Assembly: GCA_009829735.1 (NCBI GenBank)
Contig: CM020620.1
Coordinates: 3,413,447 to 3,477,446 of the forward strand
Direction: 5' to 3'
Length of the DNA stretch: 64,000 bases
Origin: Pyropia yezoensis
Lineage: Eukaryota; Rhodophyta; Bangiophyceae; Bangiales; Bangiaceae
The notes under the pieces were generated by a model. That model ran no database searches, was not told where the DNA came from, and was given only the letters and a program-made list of their open reading frames with translations. This document shows, piece after piece, positions 19,983 to 30,911 of the stretch (its first letter is position 1; every line of letters begins with the position of its first letter). The position numbers and the translations under genes were made by a program.

Positions 19983-21926
19983 ATGGCGACTCCGGGAGTG
20001 GAGACGGACTCTCTTGACGAGCGCATGGAGGACACCTCCTACGGTGCAGCACCCGCCGGGACTTCCGGCGGGGGCTCCGCGATCGCTCCGGGGGACGGGA
20101 CTCCCGCGTCACCCGGCTTTGGGTTGACGGCGGGGTCTCCCCCGGAGGCGGGACAAGTTGTCCCGCGTGAGGCCTTGGGGCGGTGGTTTTACCCCGCTTG
20201 GCCTCTCTATGAGGAGGGGCTGACTGTTCTTCGCTGTGGCCGACTTGGCGCAGCGATGGGCCGGGTATGGGACCGCCTACGGGAGAAGTATCCCCGTAGG
20301 GTCGGGTTCTCTGCCGGCTTCAGGACGGACCAGTTTGCCTTCCTGGACGATGAGGAGGTTGAGGACGTTCAGCGTGCCAAGGCCATGGTGGACCGCGGGG
20401 GAACTATCCCGGGTCCCGGCGACTTGCCGACCTTCACGTGGGACGCTGTGGCAACTCGCCCACCGTACCTCCACGAGGCCGATCCGCACACTCATCACTT
20501 TGATGTGCGGATGGAGAAAGACTTCCGGCGAGGTCCCTACTTGGTGACCTCGGCTCAACTTGAGTTTCCTCAACAGTCTGCTGCCAGTAAGGAGCAGTAC
20601 TATCCGAAGAAGCCCGAGTGGTGGCCTCAAGTTGAGGTCCCGTACGGGTTCCCGGCGTTGTTGCCACGGTTGCTTGACCACTTCGGCTCCGTCATGTTGA
20701 CGGCTGCCCCTGATCACCTGGTGTGGGCCATGTTGGCCACCCAGTGGCTCCTCGAGGTCATGTCGACCTGGGTGTCCTGTGTTCAGCGGCGGGGGATGCT
20801 CTGGCATCTCCCCCTCCGGCTCCTCCAAGGTTTGGAACAGCTCACCCCTCAGCTAGTTGCTGAGGGGTGCTCATCAGGACAACTCACTCTACTTGAGGAG
20901 ATGCTCCGGCTCCATGAGTTTATCGAGTGGGAGAGCATTGAGCACAAGTTGCGCCGCCCCACTCGTGGGCCCAAGGACGATGGCGCACTTCGCCAGTTCG
21001 TGTGGGTCGCTCGTGAACTTCACGACGGCCGTGTGGTCCTACGAGAGGGGTTGGGCATCGGGGACTACCCGTATGCCCCGGGGGTGGATCGCCACACTGC
21101 GCCACCCCCGGACAAGCCCATAGTTATGGCCGTGCCGTCCTATGATGACCACATGACTCAACCCACTGCGGGGGCCCCAAGTCGGGGTCGCAGTTACACC
21201 CGGGTACCGCCACCTCGGCGGGCCCCTCCGCTTCCTCCTGTTCCTTTCCAACCTCACGGGAACATCCCGATCAGCGTGGCCGTGGAGTCTTCCACCCCGG
21301 TGTCCCCCAACTTGGGGGCCACCCTCCTGACGGTATACCCCAAATTGGTGTTGCCGCCCACGCCTCTAACCTCAGAGATGATGATCACCACGTTGGTGCG
21401 CACCATTTCCTGGTTGGCCGCGTCGACCGCAACCCTACAGAGTTCCGAGACTCCTCAACTTGAGGAGCGCGTTCGTACTGCAGTGGCGACCGCGAGTTGC
21501 GAGTCGGTGGCGGAGTTTATGACAGCCGAGTTGGCTCGCATTGGGGCTATTATGCCCCAGCCAGCCCCACTTGGGCGTGGCAAACGTCGCGCGAGCCGGG
21601 CATACTCGCCTCCTCGCCGTCGTCGCCGACACTCGCGGCGCTCTCCTTCCGTATCGGAAGACGAGTTGTCTTACTCCGTCTCGGAGTCCTCTACCCCGTC
21701 GGAGACGGTGTCTGTCCAGCGTCTGCGTCGCAAACTTGCGCGCAAGACCAGGCAGAAGAGTGGCCACGGTCGGCGCCACTTGCGCGACCGTGAGGGACGC
21801 GACGGTTCCGACTTGGAGCCGCCGCCCCCTCCAACAAGTGGAGACCGTTATCGGCATGGGTCTCGCCGCTCGCCTCCACGTGAGGGCGAGGGCCGTGGAG
21901 TGGGAGAGTCTAGCATGCGTGCCTAG
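19983..21926 (+). CDS. Antisense protein of element B1, 647 residues, unknown function
   Basis: The start is the ATG at 19983 in a GCCATGG context; the frame is open back to 19812 but only with a TTG there. Acidic Gly/Ser/Pro-rich N-terminus (MATPGVETDSLDERMED), then a globular part with FRTDQFAFLDDEEVED, PPYLHEAD, LEFPQQSA, WWPQVEVPYG, a Trp-rich helical segment and VQRRGMLWHLP. Two further helical stretches follow (EERVRTAVATASCESVAEF), and the end is Arg/Ser-rich and very basic, suggesting nuclear or RNA/DNA contact. The central motifs match the element C antisense protein in order. The frame is intact in both B1 and B2 while B1 pol is broken. It converges on pol with 111 bases between stops. 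Confidence 0.82.
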   Translation: MATPGVETDSLDERMEDTSYGAAPAGTSGGGSAIAPGDGTPASPGFGLTAGSPPEAGQVVPREALGRWFYPAWPLYEEGLTVLRCGRLGAAMGRVWDRLREKYPRRVGFSAGFRTDQFAFLDDEEVEDVQRAKAMVDRGGTIPGPGDLPTFTWDAVATRPPYLHEADPHTHHFDVRMEKDFRRGPYLVTSAQLEFPQQSAASKEQYYPKKPEWWPQVEVPYGFPALLPRLLDHFGSVMLTAAPDHLVWAMLATQWLLEVMSTWVSCVQRRGMLWHLPLRLLQGLEQLTPQLVAEGCSSGQLTLLEEMLRLHEFIEWESIEHKLRRPTRGPKDDGALRQFVWVARELHDGRVVLREGLGIGDYPYAPGVDRHTAPPPDKPIVMAVPSYDDHMTQPTAGAPSRGRSYTRVPPPRRAPPLPPVPFQPHGNIPISVAVESSTPVSPNLGATLLTVYPKLVLPPTPLTSEMMITTLVRTISWLAASTATLQSSETPQLEERVRTAVATASCESVAEFMTAELARIGAIMPQPAPLGRGKRRASRAYSPPRRRRRHSRRSPSVSEDELSYSVSESSTPSETVSVQRLRRKLARKTRQKSGHGRRHLRDREGRDGSDLEPPPPPTSGDRYRHGSRRSPPREGEGRGVGESSMRA

Positions 21927-22037
21927 TTGGCAGCTGCCTTTGTTGTGAGAGTGTGAGGGTTAGGGCTGTAGTTAAAAGCCACTCTGCGTACCACTTCGAC
22001 TTGAAGCACTCTCTTGGCACTGTTGCTCGGCCTTCCC
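21927..22037. terminator. Convergent spacer with inverted repeats (B1)
   Basis: Holds CCCTCA and TGAGGG arms around CGT at about 22034-22048 and an imperfect CTTC...GAAG pair near 21997. Both the antisense gene and pol end at its borders, so it may hold transcript ends for both strands. Confidence 0.35.
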
Positions 22038-25000
22038 TCACGTTGAGGGAGGGCTGTTAGGGTCTATCTCATTCCGGGCACAGTACGCCCGGACCTTCTC
22101 AGCGGGAAGGTCCTCCACATACTCCCACGTATCATCCTTGGCTTTGTAGCCAAACCAACGCACCCTCAACATGAGGCGGTCAGTGTCTTCATCCCATCCG
22201 TGGTCGATGAACTTATCGAACACGTACTCCTGCGGGCCCTGCTTGGCCGCAGGCAGTGAGGGGAGGCGCCACGACTCCAACGCACGTGCCCAAGCTGGGT
22301 CGCCTGCAGGCGGTGGTGCAACTTTGACCACGTCCTGTCCGTTCACTGTGCGGACCCCATCGTCACTTTCGATGATGAAGCGCCGCCCATCAGTACGAAG
22401 GACCTGTTACGGTCCCTTCGTCTGGAATACCAGCTTACCCCCAGTTGGGGTGTGCGAGTGTACCAGCACCCAGTCACCCTGCTCGGGGACATGTTTAGCA
22501 TTGCGCACCTTTTTGTCAAAGGTACGCTTGTAGCGCTTTTGTGCTTTGTCCATCTCAGCCCTGACTTTAGGGATGAGGTTTTCAAGCCTAGCGGCGAACT
22601 CCGCCTTACTCTCAGTAGGAGTAGGCGTACTGCCACCATCCTCCCTAGTTGGGAGCGACCGCCGCACGGCAATAGACCGCACGCTACGGGGAGTCACAAA
22701 AGCGAGGGGTACTTCCCCTGTAGATGAGTGAACCTGCGAATTGTAGGCAGTAGTAAGGATAGAAATGTATTGGTCCCACGTCTTCACGTGCTCACTCACA
22801 TAGTGGCGCAGCTGCCTAACAATAGTTCTGTTGAAGCGCTCCACCTGCCCATTAGTTTGTGGGTGGTAGGGGGTGGCATAGTTTGCCTTAACCCCCAACA
22901 TATCCAGCACTCCCTGAAACAGTACAGACGCAAATTGCGGTCCATTGTCCGATAGTGTACTATCTGGGATGCCATACGCGGCAACCCAGTGATCTAGGAA
23001 GGCTGACACGACCGACATGGCCGTGATCTCTGCCAGTGGGATCGCTCGCGTAAGTTTCGTGAAGCGGTCACAGATGACCAGGAGGTACTGGTTGCCCTCC
23101 TCGGTCACGGGCAGTGGCCCAAGGATGTCCATCGCCAACGCGGCGAAGGGCTCCTTGGCCGGGAACAATAGCATAGCCGTACTAGGCCGCCGTTCCATCA
23201 GACGATTCTGTGCACAACTTGTGCAGGCAGCCACCCAACTGTAGATGTCCACCACCATGGACGGCCAGTAGTACCTGGTCCTCAGGGTCTGGTACAGTTT
23301 ACTAGACCCCAGGTGTCCACCCGTGGGGCCGTTGTGCTCCCTCTCAAGGATACTGTCCTTGAGGGATGCGGGGACGACAAGTTGTTCGGTCCCCTGGAAT
23401 ACCCCCCTTCTCATGAGGAGGCCATCGTCTCCCAGAAAGAAGCGCGTCTCAACCACCGTATCCAGTATATCCCTCTGCGACTTGCAGAAGGGATCCTCGG
23501 CCTGGGCCTTCACCACCTCGTCCAGGGACAGGGGCAAGTACTTCTTGTTCCCTGGCGCCTCGGGGTTCAACGCCTGACCCGAGCGCGTGACTACCCCCAC
23601 GATGGGGATGTCCTCATCGACTGGGTTAGTGTCCAGCCCCTCGGTAGGTACCCGAGAGAGGCCGTCGGCAAGGGCATGTTGCCTGCCAGGTCGGTACTCA
23701 ATGTCAAAGTGGAAGGGTGCCAGTCGCACCCTCCACCGGTTGAGACGAGTGTTCGTACAGTCCGTCTTAAAGATGAACTGCAACGCGCGGTGGTCACAGC
23801 GGATGAGGAACTTCTCACCCCCCAGGTAGTGACGAAGTGACGTCACCGCCCACACCACTGCGAGTCCTTCCAACTCGGTGACTCCGTAGTTCTTCTCGGC
23901 CGAGTTCAGCCCCTTACTAAAGTATCCCACCGGCAAGTACTCCTTGTCCGGCTGCTGCTGAAGCAACACACAACCAAGTTGGTCGTAGCTAGCGTCCACA
24001 TCCAGGATGTAGTGGCCTCCCAACCTGGGAATAGCCAAGATGGGGGGCTTCAGCAGAAGGTCCCGAAGAGTCTCAAAGGATTCCTGCTCCACCCGACTTG
24101 GGGGAGGCAGGTTCTTCGGTAGCGTTGAGCTCACTAGCTCATTCAACGGCTTCGCCACCTTGGCGAAGCCCTTGGTGAAACGTCGGTACACGTTACACAT
24201 CCCGAGGAAGCTCCTCATCTGGGTCTGGGTCCGGGGGTACTGAGCCTTACGTATGGCCCTCAAGTTCTTCTCGTTAACACTGAGACGCCCCGGACGGACA
24301 ACATGTCCCAAGTACTCCACCTCTTGAGTGAAGAGGTGGCACTTACTCGCCTTCAGTGACACACCGGCGTCAGCAAGTAGCTTGAACACCTGGCCAAGAT
24401 GGCCAATGTGTTCCTCCGGACTTCGGGAGAACACAATGATATCGTCTAGGTACACAAGACAGATCTGCCACCGTACTCCGGCCAGAATCATGTCCATAGC
24501 GCGCTGGAAAGTTGCCGGCGCGTTACACAGACCAAACGGTAGGCGTTTGCACTGGTAGGTACCACAGTGACAGGTAAAGGTAGTTTTATGCCTGTCCTCC
24601 GGGGCAATGGGAATTTACCAGTACCCCGCGTTACAGTCCAGGGTAGAGAACACGTTTGCCTCCCCCAGGGAGTCCAGACAGTCATCCATCCTAGGTAGGG
24701 GATAACTGTCCTTCACCGTGCTCTCGTTGAGCTTACGGTAGTCGATACAAAACCGGGGGGTCCCATCAACTTTGGGGACGATAACCACCGGACTCGCCCA
24801 CTCGGCGTTGCTGGCCTCGATCACATCGAGGGCCTCCATGCGAGCAACTTGCTCCTTAACGAGGGCCCTTGAAAGAGGTCCTCCCCTATACAGTTGTTGG
24901 CGTATAGGGGGTACACCGGGCTTCAACTCGATCCGGTGTTGGGTGGCTCTCATGAGTCCCAATTGACCATCCCACAGCTTGTGATATTGGTCCAAGAGGC

Positions 25001-26021
25001 GTTCAACTTGAACCCTCAACCGGGGGGGAACACCCTCCATGTTCACATGGAGCCGAGGAGAGGTGGCCGACTTGGCTTGATGCTTCTCCTTTCCGGACTT
25101 CGGGTCGCTCCTTGCGCCCGCGTTGAGGGTGACCGCTACTACCGGTCCCTCATGTTGGTCGATATAGCCGAACTTGGCTCCCGACTTGAAGTACTTGGGC
25201 GTCGGACTCAGGTTCATCACCTGGATCCTCCACGGGACTCCGGCTTTGGAGTCCATCGTGCCAAGGGCAACATGCACTTGGTGCTTGCGAGCAAGACGGG
25301 GGTTAGGGTGCACCAACTCGTTCCCCGAAAAATCAGTTACAACGTCAACGTGCGCCACCGAGTTGGGGGGCAACGTGACTTTGCGGGCTAAACGCAGGGT
25401 AGCAGTAAACCCTTCCCTCACAGAGCAAACAGGCTTCGACTGTGAGACTGTCACAGGAGCCACAGACTTTCCCTTACCAAGGATGGGGATAGTCTCCCCA
25501 TTCATCATCTTGACCCAGTACTCAGGGCCACAAATCAAAGGCACTTGTGTAACAACATAAGGGGTACCCAGAAGCAGGGGTACCGATATATTCTCAACTA
25601 CGCCATAGGTCACGTCGACCTCATGGGTCCCCAACCTAGTTGGTAGGGTCACGGCACCAACGATGGGAAGTACCCCACCATTGATGTCAATCATATGGTC
25701 AGCTTTGGACCTCCAGCGTTGGAGCTTCACCTCCTTTGGTAATAGCGACTTGCGTATCAAGGAGGCTCCTGACCCGGTATCAAGTACGATACGGGTACTG
25801 CATGCACGGCCGGGGGCAAGTTGCACCCGTCCAGCCACCTGGAAGTTCTCACCCGTCAGCACCGCGATGACCCGACGTGGGTTTACGTTTTTGGGGAGTC
25901 CTACCCGAGGTGGGCGGACTCCCTTAGGTCGCCGCAGTATCCGGCACGGTTGGTTCGTCCTCCTGGCCCACTTGGCCGAGGCTGCCGTTGTGAGCTTCGG
26001 ACGACCAGCCCCAACGGTCAT
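22038..26021 (-). pseudogene. pol: Element B1 pol: protease to chromodomain-like end, two TAA codons
   Basis: The first ATG at 26021 overlaps the gag stop as ATGA. Order: protease with IVLDTGSGASLIR, RT with FCIDYRKLN, PLPRMDD and YLDDIIVFS, RNase H with LDVDASYDQLGC and IRCDHRALQF, and integrase zinc finger GGHLGSSKLYQTLR...CTSCAQ. The integrase core has MDILGPLPV, LSDNGPQFAS and YHPQTNGQVERFN. The C-terminal chromodomain-like segment has LRVRWFGYKAKDDTWEYVED. A TAA at 24617-24615 replaces the CAA (Gln) found in B2, inside RT, and a TAA at 22409-22407 replaces a TAC (Tyr). Otherwise the frame is open to 22038. RT, RNase H and integrase would not be made without suppression. Confidence 0.92.
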
Positions 26022-27964
26022 TCGTTTCCCGGCGACTTGGCGTCCGAATCTGAGGGCGGGGAGGAAGACGACGAGCCCGAGGACGACGTGTCCGCCTCCT
26101 CCGCCGAGGGTGTGGCGACCGCAACGACCGGTCGAGACCCACCCTCGCGGCGTGAACGTACTTCGCTCGTAGCCGACTTCTTACTCGCATTCCTAACAAG
26201 TTGTTGGATGCGTTTACTCAACTTGGGGCAGTTATATGCCCAGTGTCCATCGGAGTTGCAGTTCCAACACCGATGGTCCGGTCCGGGAGGGGTCTTCCCA
26301 ACTGGGGAAGACGAAGGGATACCCTGGGAAGTTCCCACGGCAGCTACCACCCTCTCCTTGCGGATTCGGCGTGCCTCTCTGAACTCTCTGGCCTGGCGCG
26401 CCTCCTCCCGTTCCTTGGCCAACTCGGCCTGACGCTCCTGGCGTTGTTCCTCCCGCAACTTGCGGTAGGCCTCGCCTCTGCAATAGGCGAACCTGGCCAA
26501 CTCGGCCAGGGTCGCCCGGGTAGTGTTATGCTCCCGGGTCTCCATCCGGACTGACCAATGGAGTCCCTCCACAAACCGACTCTTCACCACAGCTTGTGGA
26601 TGAAGAAACCCACAAAGATTGTTGAGCTTACGGACTCGCTCCGCAAAGGACAACTCGTCCTCCGCCTCTTCCTGATGGGCTTGCGTAAGCTCCTCGACTT
26701 GAGAAGCCAACGCTGCCTCATCAACCATGGCTCTCAACAACCAGTTGACGAGCTCCAAATAGGACGTCACCTCCCCAGCGCCTCCACTTGAGGAGCTGGG
26801 CATGACGGACATAAGTTCTGTCCGCAGGTCGCCCTTCGTAAACTCCTGTAGCATGTAAAAAGCCATGCCTTCACTTATGGCATTGTCGTCACAGGCTTTT
26901 GTGAAACGACGTAGGAACTCAAAGACACGGAGGGGGGGAGTTCCGTCCCACTCCGCTTTGTGCCCAAAAGAATGAAGTGCATTCTTCTTGGCACGGCCCA
27001 TGGCTCGGGCCTGGTCAGGACCATACGCCACCGACTTGTTGTGGAGGGCGTAGGTCTCACAGTCAAAGATCCTCTGGTAGACCGGGTTGGCTACCTGGAT
27101 CTTGGGCGGCACCTCACGTTGAGGGAACAGCCGCTGTGGCACTGGGGTAAGTTCACTCTCAGTGCCTGTAGTCCGGCGCGGCGCGCTTGGTGTAGCCGCC
27201 GACGTTTCCGGGGGGAACTCCCCCGTGAAGGGCGTACGCCCCACCGAGTATGGTGTGGCTCCCTCGTTGGGAGTCACAGGTGTCGCCCCCAGTTCGGGGC
27301 GACCCGAGGTAGGCGTCAGGAGAGATTCCCCCTGCGCCTGTGGGCTCGAAAGCCCCAATCCGGTCTGGACATTAAGGCCATCTGGCAAACTCGCCACAAT
27401 CTGATTCAGAATAGTATTCGTCATCGTGACCACCAGGTCCGGCAAAGTCTGCCGCAACACATTGGTCGCCTCCCGACGGACAGTTTCCGCGAGGAGTGGA
27501 TTGACGACTCCAGTTGAGTCTCGGTCCGCCTCCGGGAGTCCACCTGAGGGGTAACCACGTTCCTCAGGGGTCTCAACCGGGGGCATGGGCGCGAGCCCAT
27601 CGCCGACCAACGGAGGTCCACCGTCCTCCGAAAGCCTAGTTGGCGACGACTCCAAGCCAAAGTTGGCTCCAACCCGAGTGGAACCCGCGGGGACAGTCCT
27701 CACCCCTTGGGACGTTCCCGTTGAGTATACCACGCGGTGGCCAGACTTCGGCCCACCCACATCAGAAGTGTCACCCGAGTGAACTCCCGACTGAGTCGGG
27801 GTGGCCTGTTGCCCGCCCGTACTTCCAGTCCTGCTGGCTTGAGGGACCTCTAGTCCCTCTGCGACCCCAGGTAAACCCACCTGTGTCTCACCAGTATTCA
27901 AAGGCACTGAAGTACGTGCGTCACCCGTGTACTCCCCGGACGACGGGGGGTCCGAGCTAGCCAT
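26018..27964 (-). CDS. gag: Element B1 Gag, 648 residues
   Basis: ATG at 27964; the frame is open 24 bases upstream, starting at a GTG. Long Ser/Thr/Pro-rich N-terminus, then a capsid-like helical region (PPLRVFEFLRRFTKACDDN, LNNLCGFLHPQAVVKSRFV), a charged coiled-coil-like stretch rich in Glu/Arg (QERQAELAKEREEARQAR) and a CCHC knuckle CWNCNSDGHWAYNC. The tail is Ser-rich. The frame is uninterrupted, so the particle protein may still be made. Pol follows in the -1 frame. Confidence 0.92.
   Translation of the reverse strand: MASSDPPSSGEYTGDARTSVPLNTGETQVGLPGVAEGLEVPQASRTGSTGGQQATPTQSGVHSGDTSDVGGPKSGHRVVYSTGTSQGVRTVPAGSTRVGANFGLESSPTRLSEDGGPPLVGDGLAPMPPVETPEERGYPSGGLPEADRDSTGVVNPLLAETVRREATNVLRQTLPDLVVTMTNTILNQIVASLPDGLNVQTGLGLSSPQAQGESLLTPTSGRPELGATPVTPNEGATPYSVGRTPFTGEFPPETSAATPSAPRRTTGTESELTPVPQRLFPQREVPPKIQVANPVYQRIFDCETYALHNKSVAYGPDQARAMGRAKKNALHSFGHKAEWDGTPPLRVFEFLRRFTKACDDNAISEGMAFYMLQEFTKGDLRTELMSVMPSSSSGGAGEVTSYLELVNWLLRAMVDEAALASQVEELTQAHQEEAEDELSFAERVRKLNNLCGFLHPQAVVKSRFVEGLHWSVRMETREHNTTRATLAELARFAYCRGEAYRKLREEQRQERQAELAKEREEARQAREFREARRIRKERVVAAVGTSQGIPSSSPVGKTPPGPDHRCWNCNSDGHWAYNCPKLSKRIQQLVRNASKKSATSEVRSRREGGSRPVVAVATPSAEEADTSSSGSSSSSPPSDSDAKSPGNE
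26024..26030 (-). promoter_or_regulatory. -1 frameshift site GGGAAAC with ATGA overlap (B1)
   Basis: Phased G GGA AAC in the gag frame, one codon before the gag stop. The same GGGAAACGA occurs in D1. The pol frame is the -1 frame. In addition ATG (26021-26019) and TGA (26020-26018) overlap, which would also allow stop-restart translation. Which mechanism is used cannot be told from sequence. Confidence 0.75.
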
Positions 27965-28063
27965 GTTGGCTGACGACCCGTATGACACGGTCCAAGACCA
28001 CCGTTCCTCTGAGACAGAGGGCCCCCTACACCCGGGTGCACCCGGAGGTAAAGTTTACCTCTG

Positions 28064-28081
28064 TCCCCTGCTGCTCCACCA
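28064..28081 (-). promoter_or_regulatory. Element B1 primer binding site
   Basis: Read on the reverse strand it is TGGTGGAGCAGCAGGGGA, two bases inside the 5' LTR edge and identical to the element E site. Confidence 0.85.
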
Positions 28082-28083
28082 AA

Positions 28084-28552
28084 TGTGGCAAAAACCACAA
28101 GCACACACGGCACCCAAGTTGGGGCGGTGTGCTAGGGCTGCCTCCCGTGTCGGGGGAACCGGAAGAAGTGCAAGTCGCACACACTCTGTCCCTGTTGTGG
28201 GGCAAACCCCCCACGGACAAACAAGAGGATGGTGTGTGGTCCAACAGTTTCTTGGTCGGGACGGGGACGCAGGGCCAAGCCCCGCTGTCCCTCCCCTTAT
28301 CCCCCCAGGGTCCACTCAGAATCTCGCCACTCAGAATCTCCCACCCCAGCACCTGCCCACCGGGCCACACGAAAATTCAAGACGATAAATGCAGAAAACC
28401 CTCAAATCCAAGTTGGATTTACTACTAAGCTAACTATCCCAATCTTAGGGGATATGGACCCAAATGCAGGGGGAGGAACGGATCAGGCTAGTGGCCTGCC
28501 GCCCCTTGCATGGCACGTGTTGCCCCCCTACCTGGGGGTCAATACTGCCACA
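28084..28552 (-). repeat. Element B1 5' LTR
   Basis: 469 bases, forward-strand TGTGGC...GCCACA, followed by the GCAAC duplication. It carries CCCAA-G-TTGGG and the 17-base palindrome also seen in the other LTR. Confidence 0.95.
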
Positions 28553-28557
28553 GCAAC

Positions 28558-28643
28558 CTTGGCCTCCCGGTGACGTTGGTGCCGATCCCCCTTGGTGAGT
28601 GTTCCCTGAGAGTGGACGTGCGACGGATTCCTATTGTGCTACA
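28558..28643 (+). repeat. Element D2 5' LTR, second part
   Basis: 86 bases that complete the LTR begun at 18899; together they equal the 363-base D1 LTR. Ends TGTGCTACA. Confidence 0.92.
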
Positions 28644-28644
28644 T

Positions 28645-28662
28645 TGGTAAAGCAGCAGGGGA
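28645..28662 (+). promoter_or_regulatory. Element D2 primer binding site
   Basis: TGGTAAAGCAGCAGGGGA, one base after the LTR, differs from the B/E site only at GG to AA in positions five and six. The D1 copy is the same. Confidence 0.8.
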
Positions 28663-28868
28663 CGGGTTTCCGTCACCCTTGTGGTGACGCCGTCTTCGGC
28701 CCTGGCACACGGATAGGGATCCGGTCCTTTTCTTGTACTCGTGGTGTTGCGACCTGATCGATTGTGTTGAGTTTTTACCTTTGACTGTGATCTACTGTTA
28801 CTCTCCCCAATCTACCCCCTCGCTCTCTTATTCGTGGTGATTGTTAAGTCGGTTGACTGATTGTGACT

Positions 28869-30101
28869 ATGTCTACCCAAGAGACGGGGAACGTTCAAGA
28901 TGACGGATCGGCGTCGACGCCGACTCCGGAGATGACTACGGGAACCGGGATCGGGAACCCGATCGACAACATTGAGACGCCAATGCTTTCCGGTGCCGGA
29001 TCGACGTTTGGCACGGCTCGGACGGCAGGAGGCGGGGGCCCGCCTCAACTGTCATCGACCGACCGCACTCCGCCGCCTCTTACACCAGGGGATTCCCTGA
29101 TGGCATCATAGGCCCGCATCGAGGCCCGGTTTTCCGGACTCGACGCTCGTCAAGAGCGGACGGAGGACGCAATGGCAGTGTTGATGTCAACACGCCACAC
29201 GACGGGACCCCGTCGTGTTCCTCCCACACCGGTACGGTTCGAACCGGCCGGACTACTTTTGGAGTCCACCGGGGTCGACCCCGGCGCAGCAACTCCCGGA
29301 CAGCCCCCGGACACAATGGGGTATGGATCCGACTCGTCGGCAGAGTTGGAACGGAGTCACACGGAGCGATACGCTCGGAGCACCCGAAGCGGACTCCGCG
29401 GACACGACCCGGCGGATACTTACGCCGGTGGAGAGTCGGTTATTGGGGGAGGGGGGACCCTCTCACAGTATTTCCACGACGAAGGAGGCCAGACAGCTCG
29501 GGTTCCCGAGGTGCCGACGCCTGAAGTACCATCTTCAGTGGTGGAAGCCATGACCGTGCAGGTAGCTGCGAGCCTACTGAAGCTGATGGAATCCGATGAG
29601 TTTGCTCATCAACTGGCTAAGCGACTGGATATCCAGGACGCTGATACGGAGATCGTCAACGAGGACTTCCGGTCGGTTCTTACTCCGGAACGTTATCGCT
29701 TGGAGGACCGCTCTGCCACCGTATCGGAATCGATGCATAATACGTCGCATCGGGCGATCCGCTCTATGCAGACCATTATGAAGGGAGTCCCTATGTTCGG
29801 GGGGCCGAACGGACGCCCGTTGGCAGTCATCGGCTTCTTGACTAGCTTCAAGGCAGCCGCGGACAAGGCCCTCGTTAACGAGGGGCTGGCCCTGGAGATC
29901 CTCCCGTTCTTTGTTGATGAACGGGTGCGAGGCATCCTTCGCCAGGCATCCCCGATGCCGGGAATGCGGGTTGCGGCCACCCCCATGGATTACCGTGGGA
30001 TTCTCAAGGAGCTGCTGAGCAGTTACCTCAGTGAGGACAAGTGCGAGGACCACTACCGGGCCCTGCGCACTGCCACCGCCCAGAGCTGGGACGATGAGGA
30101 G
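28869..30101 (+). pseudogene. gag: Element D2 gag, 5' part with in-frame TAG, cut by B2
   Basis: ATG at 28869 (MSTQETGNVQDDGS). After about 80 codons a TAG at 29109-29111 interrupts the frame, which then stays open and coherent (a helical RIEARFSGLDARQERTEDAM follows directly) to the B2 insertion at 30101. D1 has the TAG at the same codon despite differing flanking bases. Part of the capsid-like core is present (LAVIGFLTSFKAAADKAL). Either a shared null mutation or programmed readthrough. Confidence 0.8.
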
Positions 30102-30570
30102 TGTGGCAAAAACCACTCGCACACACAGTACCCAAGTTGGGGCGGTGTGCGAGGGCTGCCTCCCGTGTCGGGGGAACCGGAAGAAGTGCAAGTCGCACAC
30201 ACTCTATCCCTGTTGTGGGGCAATCCCCCCCACGGACAAACAAGAAGATGGTGTGTGGTCCAACAGTTTCTTGGTCGGGACGGGGACGCAGGGCCAAGCC
30301 CCGCTGTCCCTCCCCTTATCCCCCCAGGGTCCACTCAGAATCTCGCCACTCAGAATCTCCCACCCCAGCACCTGCCCACCGGGCCACACGAAAATTCAAG
30401 ACGATAAATGCAGAAAACCCTCAAATCCAAGTTGGATTTACTACTAAGCTAACTATCCCGAACTTAGGGAATATGAACCCAAATGCAGGGGGAGGAACGG
30501 ATCAGGCTAGTGGCCTGCCGCCCCTTGCATGGCACGTGTTGCCCCCTACCTGGGGGTCAATACTGCCACA
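30102..30570 (-). repeat. Element B2 3' LTR
   Basis: 469 bases, TGTGGC to GCCACA on the forward strand, followed by the same internal sequence (CTCCCCTCTCCTCAG) as in B1. Confidence 0.94.
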
Positions 30571-30911
30571 CTCCCCTCTCCTCAGTTCCGACCGACCCGG
30601 TCGGCCCTGTGAGGGGGTGCGTAAACGCACGTCTCGGCGTTGGGGGGGGGGACGCGACTCGCTGTCCCCCCTTGAGTACGTAACGCGGATGTGGAGGCGG
30701 TCACGTTGGCCGCCCCTCTCCTCAAGCTTGCCCACTTGGCAGCTTGCTCTCCTCGGTTCACACCTCACCACCACCACTTCTCCTTCACCTTACACGGGGC
30801 CACCCCACGCTGGGGAGGCCACCCGTTTACCCACGATCCGAGTCCCCCTCAACTCGAGGCGGGTCTCGTGCCGCGATAGCCAGGACGTCTCTCCCCAACT
30901 TGGGGAGAGCC

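Larger units (their letters stand above)
19176..28552 (-). mobile_element. Element B1: complete Ty3/Gypsy element with antisense gene
   Basis: 9377 bases, LTRs of 469 bases each (19176-19644 and 28084-28552), target duplication GCAAC at 19171-19175 and 28553-28557. Gag and pol are on the reverse strand. A 647-codon frame on the forward strand lies between pol and the 3' LTR. The LTRs differ at about eight positions. Pol carries two TAA codons. It inserted into the D2 LTR after the D locus existed. Confidence 0.96.
18899..30101 (+). mobile_element. Element D2: Ty3/Gypsy, 5' part only, interrupted by B1 and broken off by B2
   Basis: The 5' LTR is 18899-19175 plus 28558-28643 (363 bases in total, the same as in D1), followed by a primer site, leader and about 410 codons of gag. 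B1 occupies 19176-28552. At 30101 element B2 interrupts gag, and the continuation is lost in the second gap. It is collinear with D1 and sits at the same place in the transposase, so D1 and D2 descend from one insertion, copied by duplication of the locus. Confidence 0.9.
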
